DNA of 35,070 nucleotides from Byssochlamys sp. IMV 00236. Lineage: Eukaryota; Ascomycota; Eurotiomycetes; Eurotiales; Thermoascaceae. Positions within the stretch are counted from its first letter, which is position 1. Each line of letters starts with the position of its first letter. A program made the translations under genes and the position numbers. The notes beneath the pieces were generated by a model that worked only from the letters and a program-made list of their open reading frames with translations, ran no database searches and had not been told where the DNA came from. Shown here one piece after another: positions 1 through 9,753 of the stretch. The stretch covers positions 1 to 35,070 of the forward strand of contig MSJH02000013.1 in assembly GCA_001931875.2 (NCBI GenBank), given 5' to 3'.

Positions 1-325
1 TTTTGCTACGAACTCTAAGTCTTACAGAGACTACGAACACACAAACTTCTGTTTTTATTATCTTTTACAACACACTCAAACCCAAGGTCACCAGAAATTA
101 CATTATCAAGGACACACTTGGTTTCTGACAAAACTTTTGCTCTATCGCTATTAATTTGACGGATGGGGCGTACACTCTCAGTAGACCGATGACAAGGTTT
201 TTCGTAATTTTAGTACTGTTGAAGACTTTTCACAAGGTTCCATCGAGGTTATCTGGCATATAAGAGAGTTTCTCCTCACTATTGGGATCATGGATGTCAT
301 ATTGCTCAAAAGAGTCACAATCCAT

Positions 326-757
326 CTATAAGAGTATGCAGTCGTCTTCTTCTATAACTTTCTGATTATTGCGGCTAGTTTCGACAATTTTACTTGCGGC
401 ACACTGATTTTCGTTGACTTGAAATTGAAGGTGAACATGCATTTCTTTCTTGGTTTTCGCTAGCACACAGATAGGTTCCAAATAATGGACTAGGCGTATA
501 TCTGATATTTTCAATAGTTCTAATGCATTATGCTCTAATTCTTAAAGCACTCTCGGAGCAACGCTCAGGCCGAACGACAATGACTTATATTCGTAAAATA
601 TACTCTTATAAAGAAATGAGAGAAGTTCGCGGATTGGTGCTATGATGAAGCTTACTTCAGATCGGTATTTGTCAAAATATCGTTCGGTTCTATAGTTTCT
701 CACAAGGCAGGTACTTTTTCTATTTGAAATGGATGTACTAAATATATTGATTGACAT
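326..757 (-). pseudogene. Reverse transcriptase relic of a retrotransposon
   Basis: Two adjoining minus-strand open stretches (757-542 and 514-326) read as neighbouring parts of a reverse transcriptase palm. The first ends in FGLSVAPRVL, close to the FGLSxAPRVFT motif typical of DIRS-like and some Gypsy-like reverse transcriptases. The second contains IRLVHYLEPICVLAKTK, where a working enzyme would have the YLDD or YMDD metal-binding box; the second catalytic position is changed (LEP). A stop codon lies between the parts and the flanks carry more stops. No long terminal repeats, integrase or tyrosine recombinase could be recognised nearby. The family (DIRS or Gypsy) is uncertain, but an inactive retroelement fragment is well supported by these two motifs in the right order. 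Confidence 0.6.
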
Positions 758-1462
758 TCCTTCAATTTAAAATTGATTGGATCTTGCTCGGCTCCTTGAC
801 ATAAAAAATTTTAAGAAGAAACGTTGTTTTTTCATAAGCGAGCGCTCGATTATCCTTGAATTCAAAAAATTCATCTGCACTGCCTACTGCTCTATTCTTC
901 AAACAAAATCTAACCAAATGCCTCAATTCAGATTAGATCTTGCAGGTGTAAACAAAGTTCGAAAATAAAGTGTCATATTGATACTAGAGTCTTCAGCTTT
1001 TATCAACGTATGCAAACCGTACAGCTTTGTGGCCCAGTCCCTTGAAGTTTCTTGAGAAACATGTACCCAGACTCTTGAAAAAAGTTAATCGAAATAGCTG
1101 CTTTGAAGAAGGCATCAAGCAAACAGGGGAAACTCACGGTGAACCTGGGCCATGGTCTGTGAGTCGTTTGCAGTATACAGAAAAAGTAAACTCTACTCTT
1201 AAGTGATCTGAGCCAGTTTGAATGATCTCCAGCGTGTTTGCGAAATAGCAGCAAAGCAAAAAGTCACTAAATTAGCCCAGAGACATGTACAATTGATCAT
1301 GATGCTTATCAGAATCGATTATGAGATAGTAATGATATCAAAGGAAAAGCTTTGACATTGATTTTATCTGTTACTGTAACAAGTGCATCCAAGTCCTATT
1401 CAACATCAAATGACTGCACTAAAAACTTTATCAGCGACCGTTTCGTTATAAAGCACATAACA
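758..1462. other. Intergenic or repeat-derived DNA, no gene recognised
   Basis: Short open frames exist on both strands (63 codons plus at 777; 83 codons minus ending at 1003). None shows a recognisable motif, start context or splice signals. The stretch may belong to the same decayed retroelement as the reverse transcriptase relic beside it. Confidence 0.4.
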
Positions 1463-1570
1463 ATAGTGTAATGAACCGGTTTCACAAAATTACACTATAT
1501 CAAGTGATATAGAGGAATCTGACATGAGTCGCCTTCCGACTCATGTTGATTTCCGAAACTTTTCGGAAAT
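1463..1570. repeat. Block of four consecutive perfect inverted repeats
   Basis: Four perfect stem-loops follow each other in 108 bases. Stem 1 pairs 1463-1472 with 1489-1498 (10 bp, 16-base loop that itself contains AACCGGTT). Stem 2 pairs 1495-1502 with 1505-1512 (8 bp, 2-base gap). Stem 3 pairs 1522-1531 with 1537-1546 (10 bp, loop CCTTC). Stem 4 pairs 1549-1558 with 1561-1570 (10 bp, 2-base gap). Stems 1 and 2 share 1495-1498, so they are alternatives at the junction. The pairing is seen directly; any role (structured RNA, cruciform, transposon end) is unknown. Confidence 0.7.
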
Positions 1571-3100
1571 ATGAAAATTCTCGGATCAAAACCTTTTTCG
1601 GTAAAGTGTATGAAATTTATCCAAGATGTATTATGAAAAGTATAAAAGGATGAAACCTTTTTGTTGAAAATAAAGATCATTGAATTATTACCAAGATAAT
1701 CAATCAACCAACTTCCCTTTTCTTCTTTATAAACAGGACATAACTTTTGTTATAAAAGTTTTTGATCTCTTATTATCTTTTACTTTACTTTATTTTCAGT
1801 TTGATCAACTTTAAAAGATCTGATGGTCACTTCAAGCACCTAAACTTATAAATCTCAAGAAAACTTTCTATATTAACAATAACCTCTACAAACCCATAAG
1901 AAAAATTACAATAGGTTTGCAATTATAACTTGTCTGATAGTCCTTGCCCTGATTAAAAGCATAAACTTTATGTTTTAGCTTCTCTTTAAAGTATTTCTAT
2001 AGTAAGCATAACAATTATTTTGCGTAATTTAATTTACAATAACATAGATCTCTGCTTTCCACCCAAAAGTTAAAAAGTCAATCCATTTCTACGCCAGATT
2101 CTTCTAGTGAAGAGCTATTGATATCGGTTAGGAACTCAGTAACAGATACAAGGATATTGAAAATAGGAAACGAATCAGAAATACATTAAGGGGTAACATT
2201 AGCAGTAGAGCCAAGAGTGGTATAGTCGAAGCAAGTTGGAAGGTGCCATATTTGATCCGAAGCATTATGATAAGTTGAATATAATCTTACAGCAAAGCAT
2301 ACATTCTACTCTCTATTTCTTCTATTGCATTAACTGAGAAAAAGGAAAAGAAGAAGAATAAACTGAAACAATATAAGGCGACATACACAGGAATCATTAA
2401 CCGTTCTGTCCTCATATAAAAAGACACAGTTTTGTAAATAAAGAACTCCCTCTTATTTTGATCTTATAAATCACTAAAATATATATATTGGAATTACTAG
2501 CGCTTCATTACATGATCAGTATCACTTTCAAAGAATAAGCCAGACACATGCTGCATATATGTGTACGGATTATGTACTACTATTTCCTCATGGAACATAT
2601 GAGTGACGTTAGGGCTTGTGCCCCTTCTCTCCTCTATTTACTGTTACTTCTTCGATCATTATTCCTGGTGTTTACATGATAATCCATGGCCATCATGTGC
2701 CATTTTAGTACCCCTATCCATCACTTTTATAAAGAAAATTACTTTGAGGACTACATCATGATGTGCAGTGCATCAAAAGTAGAATGCTTTTATTCAAGGA
2801 ATAATTTTACTATTAAAGAAAAAAGATAAATTGATAAAAAAAAGTGTTGTCTATTGTTAATTTACATGACAGGGCTATCCACAGCTGCTTCTCCTTTTTT
2901 CTTTTCTTTAATTCAACATGAAACGAAAAAAAGACAAAACACTCTGCCTTCAAAGGCAAAGCGAGACAAAGGAAAAGGTGTGTAAGCTATAAATTCGACA
3001 TTACATACGTTAAGGGTCTATTTAGCCGCCTTTCGCGAGTTCTCTTCTTTGTTTGCACAAACGCAAACAAGCTTATTCAAATATACACTTTTTGAAGCAA
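1571..3100. other. AT-rich stretch without recognisable gene
   Basis: There is no open frame with recognisable content. Runs of A and T dominate, with one slightly less AT-rich patch around 2600-2700. The last part may be the upstream region of the Fanzor relic. No tRNA-like B box or ribosomal sequence was seen. Confidence 0.4.
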
Positions 3101-4036
3101 ACGATGATGACTTTCAAGAAGCTCCATTACTTAGAAAAGGTAAAGATAAACATCTATCAGTTCTATCTGTTTTATAACAGAATGTTGTAATAGGCAAGAA
3201 CGTCCATACTACTTTGAAAGCTGTTAAAGAAGACACATCTGCTCCTGATCTTTCAAATGCTGTTACCAGTAAAAAGACATATATGCCTGCAGTCAACAAA
3301 GATACGAGTGCTCAAGATGTATTACCTGCTCCTATTCCTTCCACTAGCCGTACTTTTACTCCCATCAAGACCTCTAAGAAATATCAAGACAAGATTGCTA
3401 AGACTAAAGCACTTAAAAAGGAAAAAGAAAAGAACAATATGATAGGAAATGAGCAAAAGCAAGTATGGTGTCCTTCTTGTGGTGGAACCGATCACTCTCG
3501 CTCCTCCAGCAAGTTGTGTCTTATGGACAAGTCAAAAACGAAACTTCCAAAGCCTAAAGACATCGTCGAGAAAACTTTTGTAATCAAGATATCTTTGGCT
3601 AATACTTGCAAATATCTCAAGTTCATTACCTTGATCCAAGAAGTAGTTGACTATATTACTCAACTGGTATACGCTGAATCCATTTTTGCTAATTACTATT
3701 TCTTGGAACTTCTCGAAAATGGTGAAGAACTACCTGTAGTCACTCAATATCTGTTCTATAGCATATTTTCCATCTTTGCTGGCCAAGAAAAGCATACATC
3801 TGATAGTATTAAGAAGAGCTTCAAAACCTTTTGTAAATCTACTTCTCTTACTCAATCTGACTTGGATAAGCACACAAGTAAAGGATATATGACCATTGTG
3901 TCATCCATGGCTAAGCAATATGAAACACTGGTCTGAAATTACGTATGCTCTACTTATGAAGCTCGAACTCTCAGGTATATTCTTAATATCCTGTCCGAAA
4001 AGGCCGCTCCTTACTTCTGTGATGATAGCTTAACAG

Positions 4037-4390
4037 TTAAACAGCGCAAGTCTTTAGCAAAGCATACATCTTCGGGAAAAGGTTTGACATGAGATAAAAA
4101 GTGATATCGCGCCCTAAACTCTCATCAGTTATTTTTTTGGGAATACTTAGATGGGATGCTTTACCTACAGCTTGGAAACCAAGTATCCCTTTCAATCCTT
4201 TGTTGCATAGCTCGTCTTTCGTAAAGACTGCTATTCTGTACAGATCTTTCTTTATAGCGTTCTTGGGCACCTTTTCCAACTTCGCCTCACTAATTACGCT
4301 TTTGTATTGCTGCCCATCAGCGCCGCATGCGTCAACGACGTAATCAGATCGGCAGCCCGTTGCTGGCACACTGCTATTGGCTTTGTCCAA
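4037..4390 (-). pseudogene. Fragment of an orphan multicopy family with E-x-K motif
   Basis: A 117-codon open stretch on the opposite strand, inside the Fanzor relic. It reads RSDYVVDACGADG, then VISEAKLEKV, and later a FYLMSNLFPKMYALL-type strand. The pattern D...E-x-K followed by a lysine-rich helix and an aromatic strand resembles a family of uncharacterised repeated proteins I associate with Mucorales genomes, and superficially the PD-(D/E)xK nuclease fold. Both comparisons are inference. The fragment has no clear start upstream and its 3' part overlaps the end of the Fanzor N-terminal piece, so the insertion border lies near 4040-4090. Confidence 0.4.
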
Positions 4391-5279
4391 TCTACTCCAG
4401 TATATAAGGATATATCAATGGCATATACACTTCTGATTATTTTACTTACGGATGGGCTACTGCCATTGGATTGTCAGAAGAGAAGAGTGGTTTGCACAGC
4501 GGGCGAACGCAACACGTAACTAACTCTAATTCAGAGCAAGCGTTCTCTATTTTCATATGCTTCTGGCAGACTGAATAAGCGGTTAACTATATAATACCGA
4601 CAAAACTCAATAAAGCTTACGTTGTTTTTAGGGTTTTGTTATTTGCACAGCACTTCTTGTAAAAAATTATTTGAAGAAAGAAAAGTATAAAAAACTGACC
4701 ACAGAATACGTTATTCTTATAGACGCGTCATGCCCACTTCTCACTGGTCCTTAATTCATGCATTACTCCTATTCTTAATGATGGTCCCACTCTCTCGCTT
4801 CAACATAATAAAGAAATTATTACAGACTCATTGATACACACTTCTCTTATGCTTCAGTGTTGTACATAGTGCTGTGTGGGTGTGGTTTGTTTATTTATGT
4901 ATTAAGTCCAGAAAACGAACAAGAAGCTCAGTAATATAAACTAACCACCTACAATAATAATTACAAACGCATACAAAAAGTGTAAATACCATTTTTAATC
5001 TCCTTATTCTTCCAAATAAAAGAAGCATAAAGAGTCTCGTTGTACTTTATACCCCTTACGCCTGCAACAACAACCAATATCACACAATCCATAGAGATAC
5101 CAGCGACAGTGGATGGGGCAAACTCAGCAGTATAGTCAAGAAATACGAATTTTGAAACAAGAGCAAAAAGAACCTATCAATAAACAACATCCTCTATCGT
5201 CTTCTCGGTGACATTGTTATTTTTGCAGCAACCTTTTTAAAATATTTGCCAGCGATACAATTTCTAAAGTATACACATC
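4093..5279. mobile_element. Probable 1.2-kb insertion splitting the Fanzor relic
   Basis: The Fanzor reading is coherent up to about 4092 and resumes at about 5280-5324. The DNA between does not encode Fanzor-like sequence in any frame I can follow. It holds most of the minus-strand E-x-K fragment (to 4390) and then about 900 bases of AT-rich sequence with no recognisable gene. I could not identify terminal repeats or a target-site duplication, so the borders are approximate. Confidence 0.4.
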
Positions 5280-6404
5280 TTGCAAAATAAGCTCCATAGT
5301 GTAGTAAAAAGTAGATTTTTTAATTGCTATGCTTTATGCCTTTCGAATACACTGACCTTCGAGGATCAAGATACATTTCTTTACTTCCCCTGTACAAGAT
5401 TGATTCCAAGAGTATATCGATTGATGCTCAATCTTTCTGGAAGCTTGTCAAACAATGTGACAACAAGATCAAACCAGGTCAAAAGAATGATAATAACTTA
5501 GCTTTATGGTACTTAATGCCTTTGATTTTTCAAAAATAGGCTACAAGACACTTGGTAGTTTGACCTCACGTTCAAAGAAGTTTGCGTACGTATGCTTGCA
5601 TGTCTTTTCTCTTGGGTTAAACAAATGTTGTCATTGTAGAAATGTGATCACCACTGATGGCTATGCTGTATTCTTCATGTTTAAGAAAACTGTCTCCATC
5701 CAAGATGAACTTAGAAGAGAACCAAAAGCACCCAAAGGCTTTGCTGATATCGTTGGCAATGTAGAGGTTTAGACTGTTGATCCTGGTATATCAACTATCT
5801 TTACTGCAGTAGACTCTACAGGACATGAACGTATCCGAACTACAAGCTTGAAAGAATACTATCATTTATGTGGTTACAATCTTGCTACAAGAAGACGAAA
5901 AGAACACCAAGAGTGCTATTTAGACGAATTTAAGTATATTAGTGAATTACTTACTTTAAAGCTGCAAACTTGACCTCATTTTTACTAGCTGCTTCTACAC
6001 GTCTACAAAATTACCAAAGAATTCACAACTACTACTGTCAAGATATATGGTATGTAGCTCTCTTACATGATGTGTATCTTAATAATACTGTGTATGGAAT
6101 AGGCCACAAAAGTAAAGTTCAAGACGTATATAAATAAGCAAAAAGGAACTCAAGAAATTGTTAAAAGACTCTTGACAACAGCAAAAAGTATGGCAAAACA
6201 AGCACAGTTGACGCTAAAAACCAAAATCCAAACAAAAGCAAACATGTACCTCTACCTCCTGCTGGTCTTCTTTTCTCCTCTCAACGGAAGCGGATCATTG
6301 CGTTTGGAAATGGTTCTTTAGTTAAGCATGAAAGGAAAACGAGCTGCACCTATTAGATGTATTACGATTAAACAGATTTTTATAAGTAATAAAACCAAAA
6401 TGGG

Positions 6405-6838
6405 CACGTGATATTTTACAACACCGTACTGCCCTGGTCAGTTCTAGGTGGTGCAGGTAGCTAATAACCCCTCTGGGTACGAGAGTAAAAATGCTTTGGC
6501 GTTAAGGATAGCGGAACAAACGTTAATAGCACTTTTAGCGAGATCTCTATAGCCAATCAATCAATGGCTTCCCGGGTTGGCAAGTTGTAGCGGCACCTTC
6601 TTGTGATAGACATAGTCCATCTCTTGTAAAATAGAGCAAAGTATAGACCACTTGGACGACCAAAATAGTTTTGCCTGACTGGAACGTGGTTTGGAGTTGG
6701 GCAGTCAATTTGAAAGAAAAGAGAGAGGGTCAGTGGCAGTCTCCGGTATCTGCAGCCGGCGATGCATGTTGAGGCAGTAGGTGACATGTACTAGACGTAT
6801 TACTGAAGAATCAAATGAAAATGCAAACAATCCAATGG
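6405..6838. mobile_element. Possible second insertion inside the Fanzor relic
   Basis: The frame that reads GKRAAPIR runs to a stop at about 6410, and the next Fanzor segment resumes at about 6840. In related proteins only some 20-25 residues separate these parts, so roughly 430 bases are extra. The six bases AATGGG occur at both edges (6399-6404 and 6834-6839) and could be a target-site duplication. The extra DNA looks less AT-rich than its surroundings and contains a 76-codon minus-strand open frame (6557-6787) with no recognised function. Confidence 0.35.
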
Positions 6839-7251
6839 GGCCCCAATTTGTTTCGGTTGACGAGCACTTAACGAGTCAGATATGTAATAAGTGCAAATCC
6901 AAACAATTAAATAATATCTCAATTACTGGACCAAAGCGAAGAGTACACTCTGTCCTCAAGTGTGAATCTTGTAGTACGGTTTGGAATCGCGATGTAAATA
7001 GTACATTAAATATATACCACAACTTTGTTGGCGAATCAAAACATGACAATGGAGGCTCTTCCTTCTTCAGAAGACCTTCAAAAGACTAACGATACTCCTA
7101 GGTTTAATGCAGTGTCAATAACGGCAGCGCATTCCTTAACACTTTGGTAGGTATAAAACAAATAGTGTATTACCCATTCATCTAGTTATATAGAGACACA
7201 CTTGGCTTATATTTATATTTTATACTTTATTATATATTTTTATGGTATAGG

Positions 7252-9348
7252 TTAGTTTTCGTTTATCTCTTTCCAAGTAAACAACAGAGTAGACTTGAGC
7301 TGTAAAGCATCTGTCTTTGGTAATTTGCTAAACTGCTTAGTTACCGATAGGCTCATTTCAAGATTTTCAGGACTGACAAAGTCAACCGCGCACTTGATGG
7401 CTTCTGTGCAGTTATAGACTTGATGTGGGCATCCAGCTGGTATATAGACGGCATCGCCGCAATTTTGGTATATTTTCCAAGGCTTAATACCTGTTTGCTT
7501 TTCCAGTAGCTTCAGTTCTTTGTCATCCATGTATAACGACTGACTGTGAATGGGATGCCACTTTTTCAGAAATTTCTGGTGACGCTTCTTTAGCCATTTT
7601 GACAGTGCTTTAGAATCCTTTGCAGCAAATATATGCCAGATAGCAGCAGCGCGATTGGTGTTATTAGTCTTGCCGGCATAATACATAAGGTTGACCGCAT
7701 CAGTCATGTCGCAGTGGAGGTTAGTTTTGCCAGACATGTATGAAATAAACATCTTGGGTCCAAGATCAGGAGGAAGAAATTCAGTAGGTAAACGATTGGC
7801 CAAATTAAAATAACCATCTGTTGCGCTGTATTCAGGTATTGGCACAGTAGCCATAAACTCTTTATAGAGCTGGGGAAACTTGTTTGCGATATCTTCAGTA
7901 GGTGGCCAGTCCTATAAGTTACTTTGTCAGTCATATGTAGATGTTATAATAGAATCTTTTATGTTACCTTGACTTTCAAAAGCTCAGATGTTCCCAGTTT
8001 CTTTGCCAAAGCCTTGCGCTTGCGGTGATCAGAGAAGCCTTCAAAATACTCTTTCACAGTTGATTTGTTTTTCTTTGTATAATCTTTACAGTCAATGACT
8101 TCAATGGGGTCTTTTCCGTAGTGTTTGATAAAATATTCAGGAGACCATTCGGAATCAGCGTCCTTTAGTGAATCGGTAATGATTAAAGGTTTGTGCTGTT
8201 TCCAATAAGCCTGGAATTGTTCTAGGGCTATGCTTTCGCGTGATATAACTAGGTGCTCATCAGAGGTAATGGTGCATTCAGGAATAGACAGACTCGTAGC
8301 AGAGGAGCAGCTGGTATCAGATGATGAATTCAATGTATTGGTATCGAGGGTATTCACAGTGGGAGCAGAGGGATCAGATGCACAAGAGGAGGGAGCACTG
8401 GCAGTGGTATGTTCAGAAGCACTATGGATGGTGGTAGAAGGAGATAAGGAGTCTTCAACGGTAACAATATAGGCCGTTTTGGGAGGAGCATGTGCCACAT
8501 CAGAGGCTGATTCAGCTATTGGGAAAGGTTAACAAGGAAATAAGCGCGTAATAAGATTTATCCTTACGTGTCTTTAAGTTCATATCAAATGAAACTTCAA
8601 TATCACCCGAAGGGTTCTTCATGACAATCTTGGTATCGTTAAACTCTTGTTGATCCTCAGAGAATGATCTTTTCGTACCACGGTGTTCTCTGAAAAGGCT
8701 TGACTTGAGCTCAGAGAAAGAATCATCCGAGTACTTGCTAAATAAAACGAAATGATTAGGTGTATGATGGATGCAATGAAGACACCTCATCAATTTGGCA
8801 TCCTTGAAACATGAAGGACAGATTTCATAAGCGCAAGTAGCGCAGATATAGTGATAGTTAAATATGCTAGTCAAGCAACTGTCACAGTTGTGGCCGTAGC
8901 CACCAACAAATTTACGGTTGATGACAGACAATTCATCGCTCAAAGCAGTAATGAGTTGCTCTTCATCGTCAACAATCTGTCTCAGTACTGGCTCAATATA
9001 CTGTTGAATGTACTGCTTGGCTGTACTAGCTGGTGGCTTGGGTTTAACTGCAATAGCAAGCTTAGCCTTCAAAGGATCTTCTGTTGTAGCAGAAGGAAAG
9101 TATGGACCGTAAGTCAAGGTGTTATCGGCTTCGACTTTGAAGGCTCGCAAGTCAACAAAGGAGCAATCGCCTTTCTTACGCGTGCAATTACCACAATAAA
9201 TAGCAGTGCTGTTACTATAGTTCAACTTAAGCTTACGACAAGGTAGCTGTTGAATTTCTAGTTTGATACGCTTTTGTTGACGTAAGCACTCTTCGATTTC
9301 AGTGCGTGTCAATGAAGCAAACTTTCTCTTTGAGGCTTTTGAAGACAT
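7252..9348 (-). CDS. JmjC-domain histone lysine demethylase, KDM3/JMJD1-like
   Basis: Three exons: 9348-8568, 8515-7968 and 7911-7252, with introns of 52 and 56 bases (GT...AG); the spliced frame gives 662 residues. Residues about 154-200 form a cysteine/histidine cluster (CDSC, CATC, CPSC, CLHC) like the zinc finger of KDM3 proteins. A low-complexity Ser/Thr linker follows. The C-terminal half is the JmjC domain: DWPP and NLANRLP, then LGPKMFISY, TNLHCDMTDAVN with the iron ligands His ~509 and Asp ~511, and IPAGCPHQV with the third ligand His ~606. KDM3 enzymes are Fe(II)- and 2-oxoglutarate-dependent nuclear demethylases of mono- and dimethylated H3K9. Intact ligands suggest an active enzyme. 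It is shorter than animal KDM3 proteins (over 1,000 residues). Substrate is inferred from the family. Confidence 0.88.
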
Positions 9349-9753
9349 TTATCAAATGGGGGAATAAAAATGAGGGTAAAGAAAGAAATATAAGGGAAAA
9401 AAAAAGTCTTAGAGAAAAATATAAAAAACAATTTAAAGTCAGCTGTAGTCTTCAGATGCTAGTGACCAAGTTGTCATTTGAATAGGAACCGCTGCAGTAA
9501 ACACGGCTGCACTTAACCTAATTCTCTTGATAAAAGTAAGGAAAAAAAGAGGGCAGGCAATATATTTATGCTCTCTTTTTAATAGTAATATCGTTGCGGA
9601 CCTTTTAAAAGAAAGAAAGCTATGCTTTAATGACTGTGATTAGAAAGAGTCTTAAAATAAGCTTTTTAGTGATACCCCTTTTCTCTATTATTGATATTAC
9701 GGTGTTTTGCGGTTGGAAATTGACCTTTTGAAAAATAAATTGTAGAAGGAATG
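9349..9753. other. Upstream region of the demethylase gene
   Basis: About 400 bases, A/T-rich, with a poly-A tract just before the ATG of the minus-strand demethylase gene and no open frame of interest. It presumably carries that gene's promoter, but no specific element could be defined. Confidence 0.4.

Larger units (their letters stand above)
3103..7089 (+). pseudogene. Fanzor (eukaryotic TnpB-like RNA-guided nuclease) relic
   Basis: Pieces of one protein lie in order on the plus strand. (1) About 3103-4092: acidic N-terminus, then WCPSCGGTDHSRSSSKLC (from 3466) and a helical region; a TAA at 3175 and a TGA at 3934 break an otherwise continuous frame. (2) 5324-5539, then a frameshift into 5506-5973, with VLNAFDFSKIGYKTL, a cysteine-containing segment ending TTDGYAVFF, a TAG at 5770, then VDPGISTIFTAVDSTG with the RuvC-I aspartate (5779-5781). 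(3) About 6297-6400: IIAFGNGS and, after a frameshift, GKRAAPIR, the region between RuvC-I and the zinc ribbon. (4) 6781-7089: VDEHLTSQICNKC, CESC and NRDVNSTLN, which are the conserved glutamate, the two CxxC pairs of the zinc ribbon and the RuvC-III aspartate. This order is that of TnpB/Fanzor proteins. The gene is dead as written; the start is not preserved. The Fanzor assignment is by motif recognition, not search. Confidence 0.75.

Noticed and set aside
1003..1254. 83-codon minus-strand open frame
   Set aside because: Protein-like composition but no motif; it could be retroelement-derived, and I cannot support a call.
1521..1570. Hammerhead ribozyme at the hairpin cluster
   Set aside because: The CUGAUGA core is absent and the stems do not meet at a three-way junction.
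3257..3442. 61-codon plus-strand open frame inside the Fanzor N-terminal part
   Set aside because: It is an out-of-frame shadow of the 3214-3936 reading, Leu/Lys-rich only because of the codons beneath it.
4101..4519. Two plus-strand open frames (80 and 70 codons) in the Fanzor insertion
   Set aside because: They are antisense to the E-x-K fragment, which has the better protein-like pattern.
8230..8472. 80-codon plus-strand open frame
   Set aside because: Antisense shadow of the Ser/Thr-rich linker of the KDM3-like gene.
8851..9246. 131-codon plus-strand open frame
   Set aside because: Antisense to the first exon of the KDM3-like gene, whose motifs and splice sites are clear.
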